From Edaphobacter acidisoli (GTDB taxonomy: Bacteria > Acidobacteriota > Terriglobia > Terriglobales > Acidobacteriaceae), in assembly GCF_014642855.1 (NCBI RefSeq), contig NZ_BMJB01000001.1:1612001-1676000 (forward strand): a DNA stretch of 64,000 nucleotides. Direction: 5' to 3'. The notes beneath the pieces are model-generated. The model did not search any database. It had not been told where the DNA came from and was given only the letters and a program-made list of their open reading frames with translations. The first letter of the stretch is position 1, and each line of letters begins with the position of its first letter. This document shows positions 1 to 8,694 of the stretch, piece after piece. The translations under genes were made by a program, and so were the position numbers.

Positions 1-618
1 AGAAAGAATCTCAGCGGATTCGGTTCTGGTGACGCAATGGCGCTCTACTTCGACGCAGTCAAAGATCCAGCACACATTCAAGGCGCACTCGCATACCTGT
101 CCGATCCCGCCTACTGGAAACAGATCAATATTGAAGAGGAAAGCTATGTCCCGCTCATACTCTTTCGATATGGCCGCACCGCCGCCGCATACCGTGTGCT
201 CTTCGATCTTGCTTCTCCAGATAAGCAACGCCGTGAATACCCCGAAGTTTCTTACGCCGTCATCGACGCGATCGTTAGAGGCACGATGGGCATTGAGCCA
301 TCACATGCCGGCGATGCCTATGATGTACAAACTCTCCCGCAACCACTAACCAACAATGAGACCATGAAAGTTTCCTCGCTGCGCATCCGGGGCAATTTAT
401 TGGACATTGCATCGCATGGAGCCACCACCATCGACTTCAGCAACCGCCAGGGCCTCTCCATCCGCTGGAAAGCTGCATTCAAGGGAGATGTCGCGGTGTT
501 GTATGCCAACGGTCACGCTGTGCCGGCGAAACACGGCGCTCTGCCAGGAGGAACCCGCACGAGCTGGATCACGATCACCGTATCTCCCGGCAGCTCCGCA
601 GTCGTCAGCGAAATCAAA
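1..618 (+). pseudogene. 3' part of a glycosidase-like protein, 5' end outside the window, tail lost
   Basis: The frame is open from base 1, so the gene begins before the window. About 200 residues look like the end of an (alpha/alpha)6 glycosidase (aromatic-rich helices with EESYVPLILFRYGRT) followed by a small beta-rich C-terminal domain. Protein-like sequence ends near 'SSAVVSEIKQ' (about 618); the frame then runs through low-quality sequence to a stop at 705, while a different frame takes up a TonB receptor C-terminus. The tail therefore looks deleted and replaced. The substrate family cannot be named from this fragment. It may have belonged with the sugar locus that follows, but serB lies between them. 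Confidence 0.55.
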
Positions 619-970
619 CAATATGCGCAGCACTCCTGTGTACTCCACGATCAGCGGCGCGCGCACTCGCATTATTCCCACTGGGTTCGGCAATGTTCCA
701 CGTGACTCCAACCGCGCTCCAGGCGAAGTGGACTTCGATGCCTCTATCGCGAAGGACTTCTCGTTATGGCGGGAGCTAAGCTTCCAGATCCGTTTAGACG
801 CATTCAACGTCATCAATCACACGAACTTCACTCAGCCGAATTCGTCGCTATCCGTTACCACAACATCGAACTCGGCTGCCGCAACGTTCCTCAACAGCAC
901 AAGTTTCGGCCAGATTACCGGCACGCAGCCTTCGCGAAGATTGCAACTATCGAGCCGCTTCTTCTTTTAG
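612..970 (+). pseudogene. 3' remnant of an Oar-like TonB-dependent receptor
   Basis: From about 620 to the TAG at 968-970, this frame encodes the last ~115 residues of an outer-membrane TonB-dependent receptor. It shows the usual C-terminal features: 'IPTGFGNVPRDSNRAPGEVD', 'DFDASIAKDF', 'RLDAFNVINHTNF' and a final Phe-Phe-Phe that fits the terminal beta-strand signal of outer-membrane barrels. Plug, regulatory domain and most of the barrel are missing, and there is no start codon or ribosome site. It is in a different frame from the glycosidase remnant just upstream, so it cannot be expressed as a receptor. A deletion joining two neighbouring genes is the simplest explanation. Confidence 0.6.
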
Positions 971-991
971 CCTCCAGGTGGTGAGGAGTAC

Positions 992-1039
992 AGGGCGGCC
1001 GGAACGAGTCGGTACCCGGTACTCCCACCGCCCTCTTTT
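992..1039 (+). terminator. Probable Rho-independent terminator
   Basis: AGGGCGG (992-998) pairs with CCGCCCT (1028-1034), partial internal pairing lies between them, and the run CTTTTC follows. It lies 21 bases after the receptor remnant's stop and probably ended transcription of the original receptor gene. Confidence 0.6.
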
Positions 1040-1080
1040 CCAAAGCTATTCCGCATTTGCCTTGCCTCAAATATTGCTTC

Positions 1081-1123
1081 GCAAGGAATAACGGCTCGAC
1101 TGCTCCGAGCCGTTATTCCTTGC
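1081..1123. repeat. Perfect 18-bp inverted repeat
   Basis: GCAAGGAATAACGGCTCG (1081-1098) is followed after 7 bases by its exact reverse complement (1106-1123). There is no T-run on either side. It could be a second terminator stem or a REP-like element. The rest of 1124-1321 holds nothing else recognisable. Confidence 0.8.
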
Positions 1124-1321
1124 TACGCCACATTCAAGAAGCAAAGGCCAAACGAGTATGGCCCCGGCCCGGTATCTTAGTCGCAGAATTATCTTCATGT
1201 TTAGAATTACCTTGATCGCCTCCGAGTCGGTCAGCCAGCGTCTTCCGTCAACTGTCCCCAACAGGCAGTTCGCCCAGGCATCCTGCACACGGCGAGAACT
1301 GTAACCTAAACTAGATACAGT

Positions 1322-2551
1322 ATGACGTCAGATAAGGCAGTCCTCATCCATTTTTCCGGGCACGATCATCCCGGACTCACGGCAGAACTTACCAGCTCAC
1401 TCGCCCGTCATCAGATCGTAGTACTGGATATTGGGCAGGCAGTCGTCCACGAAAGCGTCTCGCTCGGAATTCTGATCCAAATGCCTACTGCCGGCAGCTT
1501 CGCTTCCGCGAAGACTGACTTGACGGCCCGCGCGAACGAACTCAATCTCCAGGTGCGGTTCGTCTCCGTTCCCGATGACTCGCTCCATCACTGGCTGCGC
1601 GGGTTGCACAAGCAGCACTTCATCATTACCGTCCTCGGTCGCTCCATTTGCGCAAACCATCTTGCGCGCGTAACTTCCATCGTCGCGGCACATGAAATGA
1701 ACGTGGATCGCATTGACCGTCTCTCCGGCCAACTCTCGTCCGACGATCCTTCCGGAAATGCTTGCATCGAACTGGCAGTCAGCGGCGAAGGCGCGCGCGA
1801 GCCCGCCATGCGTGCCGAGTTCCTCGTCGCAGCGCAGCAACTCTCCATCGACATCGCCTTTCAACGTGAAAGCATCTTCCGCCGCAACCGACGCTTGTTC
1901 GCATTCGATATGGATTCGACGCTGATTCAGGGTGAGGTAATCGATGAACTTGCAAAACTGGCTGGCGTTGGCGATCAGGTTTCACGGATTACAGAAGAGG
2001 CGATGCGGGGTCAATTGAACTTCGACGAGAGCTTCCGCCAGCGCGTTGCACTGCTCAAAGGTCTAGAAGAACAGCACATCCACACATTGTTGCGTAAGAT
2101 TCCGCTTGCAGAAGGCGCAGAGAGACTCATCCGCACTCTTCGGCTGCTTGGGTACAAAACGGCCATCCTTTCTGGTGGCTTTACGTTCTTTGCCCATCAT
2201 CTTCAGCAAATGCTCGGTATCGACTATGTCCACGCGAATGAGCTCGAAATCATCGACGGGGTCGTAACTGGTCGCGTGATACCTCCCATCGTGAATGGCG
2301 ATCGCAAAGCCGATCTTCTAGCGGAAATTGCCCGCGACGAAGACATTTCACTGGAACAGGTAGTGGCTGTCGGAGACGGAGCGAACGACATCCCGATGCT
2401 GAGGCTCGCGGGAATGGGTATCGCCTATCGCGCCAAACCGTTGGTACGCCAAAGTGCCCCTCAGTCCATCTCGTCATTGGGCTTGGATGGATTGCTCTAT
2501 TTGATTGGCGTTCGCGATCGCGACCTTCATCCCCACGAACCGTCGGCCTGA
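1322..2551 (+). CDS. serB: Phosphoserine phosphatase with N-terminal ACT domains
   Basis: This 409-residue cytoplasmic enzyme would hydrolyse O-phosphoserine to serine, the last step of the phosphorylated serine pathway. Residues 1-180 look like two ACT-type regulatory domains (SerB2 architecture, typically amino-acid responsive). The HAD phosphatase domain follows: motif I DMDST with nucleophile Asp196 and acid/base Asp198, motif II SGGF near 284-287, a Lys near 329 (GDRKAD), and motif IV GDGAND at 351-356 for Mg2+. Length fits the ACT-containing SerB group. No convincing Shine-Dalgarno precedes the ATG, but no better in-frame start exists. It stands alone between the receptor remnant and the convergent sugar locus. 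Confidence 0.95.
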   Translation: MTSDKAVLIHFSGHDHPGLTAELTSSLARHQIVVLDIGQAVVHESVSLGILIQMPTAGSFASAKTDLTARANELNLQVRFVSVPDDSLHHWLRGLHKQHFIITVLGRSICANHLARVTSIVAAHEMNVDRIDRLSGQLSSDDPSGNACIELAVSGEGAREPAMRAEFLVAAQQLSIDIAFQRESIFRRNRRLFAFDMDSTLIQGEVIDELAKLAGVGDQVSRITEEAMRGQLNFDESFRQRVALLKGLEEQHIHTLLRKIPLAEGAERLIRTLRLLGYKTAILSGGFTFFAHHLQQMLGIDYVHANELEIIDGVVTGRVIPPIVNGDRKADLLAEIARDEDISLEQVVAVGDGANDIPMLRLAGMGIAYRAKPLVRQSAPQSISSLGLDGLLYLIGVRDRDLHPHEPSA

Positions 2552-2722
2552 AAACGATCGGCCCGCCACACTCATGACGCAATTTCATCTCAAACAAACG
2601 CCATACCTTGACACCTCAATAGCATAGGGACTCGCCTTCTTTTGCAGCAAATTTGAACGCCACTGATCTCATCATCTTTGATCTTTCCATCTACTCTTTC
2701 TAAATCCGTTGCAGACACAAGC

Positions 2723-2747
2723 GCGCGAGCCAGACTTCAGCTCGCGC
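2723..2747. terminator. Hairpin between convergent serB and GH127 gene
   Basis: GCGCGAGC (2723-2730) and GCTCGCGC (2740-2747) form a perfect 8-bp stem with a 9-base loop. The location between two convergent stops (2551 and 2858) suits a shared terminator, although there is no clean T-run. Nothing else was recognised in 2552-2857. Confidence 0.4.
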
Positions 2748-2857
2748 TAGCCTGGTTTCTACTCGGGCCATTGAGGGCATCGACATCAGAAAGCGAAGGA
2801 AGCTGATAAACGATTGCTCCATCGGATCCTTTTCCTTGAGCTGAATCGGGTCAGCGG

Positions 2858-4900
2858 CTAACTTGCGATTTCCGGAAAGATCGTCACGCGCAGATGCGTC
2901 GCCCCGTAAGGTACCAGCGTAATCTTCTCGGTTTCTGAATCTACCTGCGCAAAGGCTAGGTCCGGTAGGGGCGGAGTGAACAGCTGGTCGCTCTGATTTG
3001 TCCTATCTTGCAGCGTGTAACCTTCAACCTTACGCGCGGCTACAGAGAGGGTGACGGCTGGATGCGACCACGGATCGTCTGCAAGTTCTTCTGTGGACTG
3101 CTCTACCTTCACCTGATTTTCGAGCGCTTCAGAGCCGAGGACGAGAGCGTAGTTCCACGAACCGGCAGGGTTGGCGTTGTATCCCGGGAAGGCGGCAGTT
3201 GAATAGTCCGGTACAGTAAAGGTGGACCAATCCTCCTGAATAGGCAGAGAGAAAACCAGTGGTCCGCGCTCGAGCGCGACTCCCCCGTAGGGCCAGGACG
3301 TACGCCCCAACTCCATCGGGAGTGTAAGAGTCAGCGTGTCGCCGGGATGAAAAAGACGGTCCAGAGTAACGAAACCATTTCGCGGCGTGATGGCAACGAG
3401 TTCTCCATTCATTCTGAGCTGTGGATGACGGCACCAGGCTGGTATGCGAAGCGAGAGCGGAAACCGTGCCTCATGCTGGCCCTCAAATTTGAACGCGATA
3501 CTGTCGCGGAAGGGATAGTCTGTCGTCTGCACAATCTCGACTGGCGTGCGCTCGAAGCCTACCGTGGTGCGAACCGTTGATGGACCATAGAGCGTCGCGG
3601 CCAAACCACCATTCGCAGAGCGCATCCACATGCGGCTGACATAGTTGGGATAGAGACGATGCACATTACCGCCACAGCACGCGGTGCGACGGCCTGGATT
3701 TGGTTGGTAGGCCATCATGTAACCACCATGTTCCATCACGTTGTGGTCCGACTTTTCGGTTGCGAGGAACTGATTGGGACAGGAGAAGTATTGCAGCGCC
3801 TTCCAATCGTTACGAATAGCCCCCGGGCCCGCATTGAAACAGGCGCGTTCGATGCGGTCGCCCCATCGACCATCACCGGTGGCTTGCAGCATATAGCCCC
3901 AACCCCAGGTATGGTCTACTATGTCGCAGGTTTCGTGCGAGTCGAGGGAAGTGCGCGTGCGGAACCATTCCGATGTTGAGGGTATACCGTCGACCAGCAT
4001 GTGATGCGAGAAGATGCGTTGCTGCGCCGCCAGCGCGAAGCGCAGGTATTCCGGATTGCCGGTGTACATGTAGAGAATTGCCGGCAGCTTCGCGGTCTCG
4101 GCATACGTAACACCATGCGCGTGAATGGGGCCACCTGCAAAGACGCGCGCTTCCCCAAGGTCCCCGCTGTCGGGTTTCGCAGCTACCTGCGCCAGGTAGC
4201 GCCGCCATGAGTCTTCAGCGAGTGCAAGCAACTTCGTATTGCCGGTCTGGCCGTAGCACCACAGCATCGGTTCGAGGTTCGTGATATTGCGTTCGGGCAG
4301 CCCATAATCCGCAGGGTCGTTGAGGTAGTGTCGCTGCATAGCCTCGACGATGCCAACCGGACCCACATGGGCTTCTGCACAGGCCATCAAAGAACGGAAA
4401 AAAACTAATTGCGGCCAGCGGTGCTCATCGCCTACCGGGTTTTCAAAGAAGGCAGGGCCAAGGTAACCATTTGCCTTGGTATGCTGCAGCGTGAACAGAA
4501 TGGGTATTTGGGTCTTCTGGAGAAGCGCGGTGTCGCGCATCACGATGGCCAGCCGTGTAGCACCGTCGATCCAGTAAGCGCGCTGCTCCCATGGCCACCA
4601 ACTGGGCCCCTGTTCGAGACCGTCCCAGTAGCTCGCGCTAAAAGGCCAGGAGATATCTGGTAACTGAGAGCCAAGTTGGGCTGCCTGTCGGGAAAGATAA
4701 TTGCGCAACCAACCCTGCGGCTCAACGGCACCGGGAGCAAGCTCGACGAAGGCGCCGTGGGTAGATGTGGCCGGAGCACCTTCTGCCGCGTGCACTCCTT
4801 GCGCAAATAAAAACGCTGCGCCAGCGGCACCCAGCTGGAGGAACTGTCGGCGATCGAGTACAGAAAGGTGCGTTGAGTTTCCATCACACTCAGGGTTCAT
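2858..4900 (-). CDS. GH127-family glycoside hydrolase (beta-L-arabinofuranosidase-like, DUF1680), Tat-exported
   Basis: The 680-residue protein matches the GH127 pattern, whose characterised members remove beta-L-arabinofuranosyl residues using a zinc-bound cysteine. E323 and C325 (in SHETCDIVDH) and the pair C408-C409 (RTACCGGN) correspond to the zinc ligands and nucleophile known from HypBA1. The N-terminus has a twin-arginine signal (RRQFLQLGAAGAAF, ending near VHA at 36-38), so it is exported folded. AAGGAG stands 5 bases before the ATG. It is the last gene of the minus-strand sugar locus, with a 262-bp gap upstream that may hold its own promoter. The exact sugar is unproven; GH127/146 enzymes vary in linkage. 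Confidence 0.88.
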   Translation of the reverse strand: MNPECDGNSTHLSVLDRRQFLQLGAAGAAFLFAQGVHAAEGAPATSTHGAFVELAPGAVEPQGWLRNYLSRQAAQLGSQLPDISWPFSASYWDGLEQGPSWWPWEQRAYWIDGATRLAIVMRDTALLQKTQIPILFTLQHTKANGYLGPAFFENPVGDEHRWPQLVFFRSLMACAEAHVGPVGIVEAMQRHYLNDPADYGLPERNITNLEPMLWCYGQTGNTKLLALAEDSWRRYLAQVAAKPDSGDLGEARVFAGGPIHAHGVTYAETAKLPAILYMYTGNPEYLRFALAAQQRIFSHHMLVDGIPSTSEWFRTRTSLDSHETCDIVDHTWGWGYMLQATGDGRWGDRIERACFNAGPGAIRNDWKALQYFSCPNQFLATEKSDHNVMEHGGYMMAYQPNPGRRTACCGGNVHRLYPNYVSRMWMRSANGGLAATLYGPSTVRTTVGFERTPVEIVQTTDYPFRDSIAFKFEGQHEARFPLSLRIPAWCRHPQLRMNGELVAITPRNGFVTLDRLFHPGDTLTLTLPMELGRTSWPYGGVALERGPLVFSLPIQEDWSTFTVPDYSTAAFPGYNANPAGSWNYALVLGSEALENQVKVEQSTEELADDPWSHPAVTLSVAARKVEGYTLQDRTNQSDQLFTPPLPDLAFAQVDSETEKITLVPYGATHLRVTIFPEIAS

Positions 4901-5162
4901 CTAATCTCCTTGAGAAGCTACGCTCAATGATTATCATGAATACCCTTGTCTTGAAGAGTTCCATGCAAGAGCACGGTTCTCTGGTGAGTCGCTAACACTG
5001 TTTTGAAAGCCGCGCTGCAAAGCGAACTAAGAGGCAAGCCGATCATTGTAGCCAGGCGCTGCTAACGTTGCTTTCCGATAGGCGATTCAATTACCGTGAA
5101 TTGCGTTTGCGAGCCGTCCGAGGAAAGATACGAGGAAGCAACCAGCATCTGCATGAGTTCAA

Positions 5163-7520
5163 TTACTTCTTCTTATCCGTTGTCAGGGACACGGCAAATC
5201 CGTTTTGCACAATGCTCTTGCCAGCAATCATGTCCGACTGATTGCCATTCCAAATAATTTGATAGGTCGCAGCCTCGTTCGCTCCAGCGAAATGGATGTT
5301 TATCTTGCCGAGAGACGAAACGGCGTCGAGGTTGAAGAAGATGTGATCGCCTCTAATCCTAAGATCGCGAATAGAGCACGCGTTGAAGCACACTCCTGCG
5401 TCATTCGACAAATCGATATAAGCGTCGCCCAGCATGGGATGCATCATTTCGACCGACGTCATGCCGCTGCCCGGTCCCCAGTGAAACCCGGTAAGCGCAC
5501 CCGATTCGTCGGTGAATCCGGTATGCGCCCAGTTTTCCCACGGCGCGATAGCAAAGGTAGAACGAGCTGCCCCAACAGCACGCTCCAGATATTCCTGGTT
5601 TCCAGTTGCCTGGTAGTAATGCCACAGCAGCACGGCGGCGTAGGCTTCGCGGGCGTCGCTCCACTCAGCATCAGTGTTCTGAGTGGTAAAGCCGCCTACA
5701 AGCTTCGGCGAAAACGCGGGGTTGTTCCATACCTGCTGCGTGAGCAGCAGATAGTCCAGAACATGAGTGCCCGTGGTGAGATACTCTTGCTCCTTCGTGA
5801 TCTGGTATAGCTTCAGATAAGCCGCCGCTGCCTGAATTTGCGAGAGATTGTTTTGCGGATACTGCGCGGTCCATGGATCGTAGAAGTCAAACGGCTTGCG
5901 CGCACAGGAAAGAAACGTCTCAAAATCGAACCAGCGCTGACGCGGCAACACCTCGCGTGTGACAAAGTCCATCGTCTTCCGGGCAGCCGCGAGATAATCA
6001 TGATCTCCCGTAGCCTCGGCCAAAGAAGCAAGGAACAAGCCTGAGGCCGCAGTCTCAGCGTTGAAGTCACGGAATTCCTCACGAGGTTTAAGATCGCTGT
6101 CATACCACGCCGGGATAACTCCGCTCGCAAGTTGTTGCTTTACAAGAAAATCCCCAAAGGGGCGCAGAAACGCCACAATTTCCTGCTCGCGGTCCGGTGT
6201 CAGATCCTTGCCCCACTTCAGCATCCAATAGCCGGTCCACGACATTCCGAAGGCATGATAGTCATCGCCGTAGCCAGCCCACCCATCGGAGTGAAGCCAT
6301 TGTTTGCTGTCCACCAGATAGATCGTCGAAAAAGCTCCACCATCTCGCGGGCTACTCAATACCAGATTCAGCACAGATTCCGCTTTGTGCTGAATATCAG
6401 CATTATCCGTCCGGCGGCCATAGAGGTACCAACCATAGGCGGTGCGCAGGGTTTCAAACCAGGGGTTGAACCACGCATCCGGTCCGGTTTGCTGCTCCCA
6501 ATGCCCGCCTGGATTTCGGAAGCTCGCTAACGTACCGCACTGTTTGCTGCCGCACGGAAAACCTCGGTATACCTCATCCGCATAGCGCAGCCACGTGTCG
6601 GTTGACCAGTCCTGAAAGGTGACCAGCCATGGACGCGTCACATTCCGCTGCGCATCGTAGGAAGACAGTAACTCTTCTCGCCCCTGTTGTTGCCAAAGAA
6701 GACGTACCGCGCGCCTGTAACCAAGTTTGGAAGGCTGTTGAGACGCTACGATCGAATATCTGTATTCGATCACTCCCTCCTGACCAACAGGTGTACTCGT
6801 TTCGATGACCTTAGGCTCGCCGGTTGTCGAACGTCGAAAATAACTATGACCGTAGGGCTGAGACGGAATAGCTCCATAGGCGAGCCATGGGAGTTTTTGC
6901 GAAGTAACGTCGAGATCGAGTGCAAGCGGAACGCTCAGGCGCTCGCTCAACTTCGGCATAAGTGCCGCAAAAACCGGCCCCTGCTGAAGCATCACCACCG
7001 GAGATTTGAATGACCAGCTGGGAATGTCGTCATCCGCTTCGTTCTTGATGTTCTGGCTCCAGACGAAATCGACGGGGCCCTCAGGATCGTCTGCCGCTCG
7101 CCTTCCAGGCGCAAAGTCATACCGGTCCTCTACGGAGTTAATTCGGACACCAGACTCGGGCATAAATCTTACCGTGACGTTAAGTTCATCCGGCTCCGGC
7201 GTGAGATGGATACGCTGCTCGAATTTCCCGATGCCGCAGTCTCCACGCAAGAGGATGCCGTTAGGAATTACATCCTCAGTCTGAAGAACGCACGAGTGGG
7301 GAGTATTAGGAGTTCCCAGAGTCACCACTCGCGTCGCAGCCTGCGCAGAGAAAAGCGCGGGCACCCATTGACCATCCACTTTAATTTCGACACGTTCGAT
7401 GGGCGATGGGCCGAGCTCGACGACCATGCGCACCGAACCAGCAGATGACTCGAGCGTTGCCGCTCCCAGTGCAAGCGTGGAAGCGGCGAGTATGTAGCCT
7501 GCAGCGATGATCTTCAACAT
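5163..7520 (-). CDS. Secreted glycosidase-like protein, predicted (alpha/alpha)6 fold, family not identified
   Basis: The predicted 785-residue protein starts at the ATG at 7520, preceded by GGAGGAG and a signal peptide (MLKIIAAGYILAASTLALGA). An earlier in-frame start at 7580 would extend it into the upstream gene without a ribosome site. Residues ~25-300 are beta-rich. The remainder has repeated helix pairs with aromatic and acidic residues (DAWFNPWFETLRTAYGWYLY, GVIPAWYDSD, REAYAAVLLWHYYQATG) typical of six-hairpin glycosidases or polysaccharide lyases/epimerases. I cannot assign a CAZy family. It sits 25 bp after a GH172 gene and before GH127, so it probably cleaves the same polymer. Cysteines near the C-terminus (CFNAC) may be structural. 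Confidence 0.75.
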   Translation of the reverse strand: MLKIIAAGYILAASTLALGAATLESSAGSVRMVVELGPSPIERVEIKVDGQWVPALFSAQAATRVVTLGTPNTPHSCVLQTEDVIPNGILLRGDCGIGKFEQRIHLTPEPDELNVTVRFMPESGVRINSVEDRYDFAPGRRAADDPEGPVDFVWSQNIKNEADDDIPSWSFKSPVVMLQQGPVFAALMPKLSERLSVPLALDLDVTSQKLPWLAYGAIPSQPYGHSYFRRSTTGEPKVIETSTPVGQEGVIEYRYSIVASQQPSKLGYRRAVRLLWQQQGREELLSSYDAQRNVTRPWLVTFQDWSTDTWLRYADEVYRGFPCGSKQCGTLASFRNPGGHWEQQTGPDAWFNPWFETLRTAYGWYLYGRRTDNADIQHKAESVLNLVLSSPRDGGAFSTIYLVDSKQWLHSDGWAGYGDDYHAFGMSWTGYWMLKWGKDLTPDREQEIVAFLRPFGDFLVKQQLASGVIPAWYDSDLKPREEFRDFNAETAASGLFLASLAEATGDHDYLAAARKTMDFVTREVLPRQRWFDFETFLSCARKPFDFYDPWTAQYPQNNLSQIQAAAAYLKLYQITKEQEYLTTGTHVLDYLLLTQQVWNNPAFSPKLVGGFTTQNTDAEWSDAREAYAAVLLWHYYQATGNQEYLERAVGAARSTFAIAPWENWAHTGFTDESGALTGFHWGPGSGMTSVEMMHPMLGDAYIDLSNDAGVCFNACSIRDLRIRGDHIFFNLDAVSSLGKINIHFAGANEAATYQIIWNGNQSDMIAGKSIVQNGFAVSLTTDKKK

Positions 7521-7545
7521 GGCTCCTCCGTGAGCATGAGGAAAG

Positions 7546-8673
7546 TTAGTGCACGCCTGCGCCACTATTCCCCGGACCACCAGCTGGCTGAAGCGCAGGC
7601 AAACGCTGCTCTACAGGAGGCAATGGCGGCAGAGGTTCGTGGGGATCGGCCTGATACCAATACGCAACGGAGTAAAAGTTATCCGAACGATGGTTCGCGT
7701 TTCCGTGCTCAATCGTTGCCTTGAAAGATTTTTGAAAAGGAATAGGCTGCGCAAGATGGAACCGATACACGCTGGAGCGGCTGCCGGCAAGTTCAGCCCC
7801 GACTACCGGAGCGCCGTAGAGTTGATAAGAAAAAGGGCGCCCGCCAAAATCCCACGCACCGAGAAAATAATCTTCCGTTCCCGTGCCGATAATCTGTGGC
7901 GTCTTCGCCCCATCGATGAAGAACATGTCATCTCCTTCGCCCCACCACATGTCCTGGTTCTGGAGCACCGACATCGTCACACCAACATATTGTCCATGTC
8001 CTTTCGCCTCCATCCACACATAGTTGCCTTGGCCGTCGGAATTAGTCTTGTCATTAACCAGCGCGTCCTGGTTTGTCTTCCAGTTATTTGTCCAACCACG
8101 ATTCGGCTGCGCCTGCTGGTACTCGGCGTGAAAGTACAGCGTGTCCCGAGACAGCGGATGCGAGTAAGTTCTGTAATCAATGTTGTAGTAGAGGGCATTG
8201 ATGGGTTGGTTCCCCTCATTCGTAACAGTAATGCGCGCATGACTCGCGAATGGCATCGGGAAAAAGCAGTTGAGAGACTTGTCATTGCCAACCGAGAGCA
8301 TCTCTGATTGCCATGTGTGGTATTCGCCAAGCCCGAGGCCGAAGAAGTCACCAATCGGGGCCTCTACGCTAGGGCTGGTCTCTCCGTCCCAGTACATGCG
8401 AAGGACGATGCGTTTGAGGTTGTAAGGTTCGTTATCGGCAATGGTGAACCATATATGCGCAATCGTTCCCGGCCCATCGACATCCAGCACAGTCGCGGTC
8501 GCCCCCGGACCGACTGTACGAAAGTCTTGATTCGCCCCGGTCGGGTCCGTGCTCGACGCACGATGAGGCGTGTACGTCTGCTGCTGCGTCAGGTCGGGCC
8601 ATGAGCTCGGACTCTGGCCCCATGCTGCCACACACACTCCCAACAGGAGCGACATCGATACAAATCGTTTCAT
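7546..8673 (-). CDS. GH172-family hydrolase (DUF2961), copy 1
   Basis: This 375-residue secreted protein (signal MKRFVSMSLLLGVCVAAWGQ) belongs by sequence to DUF2961, now GH172. Characterised members act on alpha-D-arabinofuranosides or alpha-D-fructofuranosides. Diagnostic stretches include 'SSTDPTGANQDF', 'GPGTIAHIWFTI', 'PIGDFFGLGLGE' and 'GTGTEDYFLGAW'. A GTG at 8676 lies in frame, but GAGG 8 bases before the ATG at 8673 favours the ATG. It follows the MFS gene by 21 bp, in the same order as the paralogous pair at 19.7-22.1 kb, to which it is closely similar throughout. It probably trims furanosides in the periplasm before uptake. Confidence 0.88.
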   Translation of the reverse strand: MKRFVSMSLLLGVCVAAWGQSPSSWPDLTQQQTYTPHRASSTDPTGANQDFRTVGPGATATVLDVDGPGTIAHIWFTIADNEPYNLKRIVLRMYWDGETSPSVEAPIGDFFGLGLGEYHTWQSEMLSVGNDKSLNCFFPMPFASHARITVTNEGNQPINALYYNIDYRTYSHPLSRDTLYFHAEYQQAQPNRGWTNNWKTNQDALVNDKTNSDGQGNYVWMEAKGHGQYVGVTMSVLQNQDMWWGEGDDMFFIDGAKTPQIIGTGTEDYFLGAWDFGGRPFSYQLYGAPVVGAELAGSRSSVYRFHLAQPIPFQKSFKATIEHGNANHRSDNFYSVAYWYQADPHEPLPPLPPVEQRLPALQPAGGPGNSGAGVH

Positions 8674-8694
8674 CACTGCGTCCTCATTTCTTCG

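Noticed and set aside
5030-5090. LacI-type operator around GCTAACGTTGC upstream of the GH127 gene
   Set aside because: Only the central AACGTT is palindromic, and the same site was not found at the receptor promoter.
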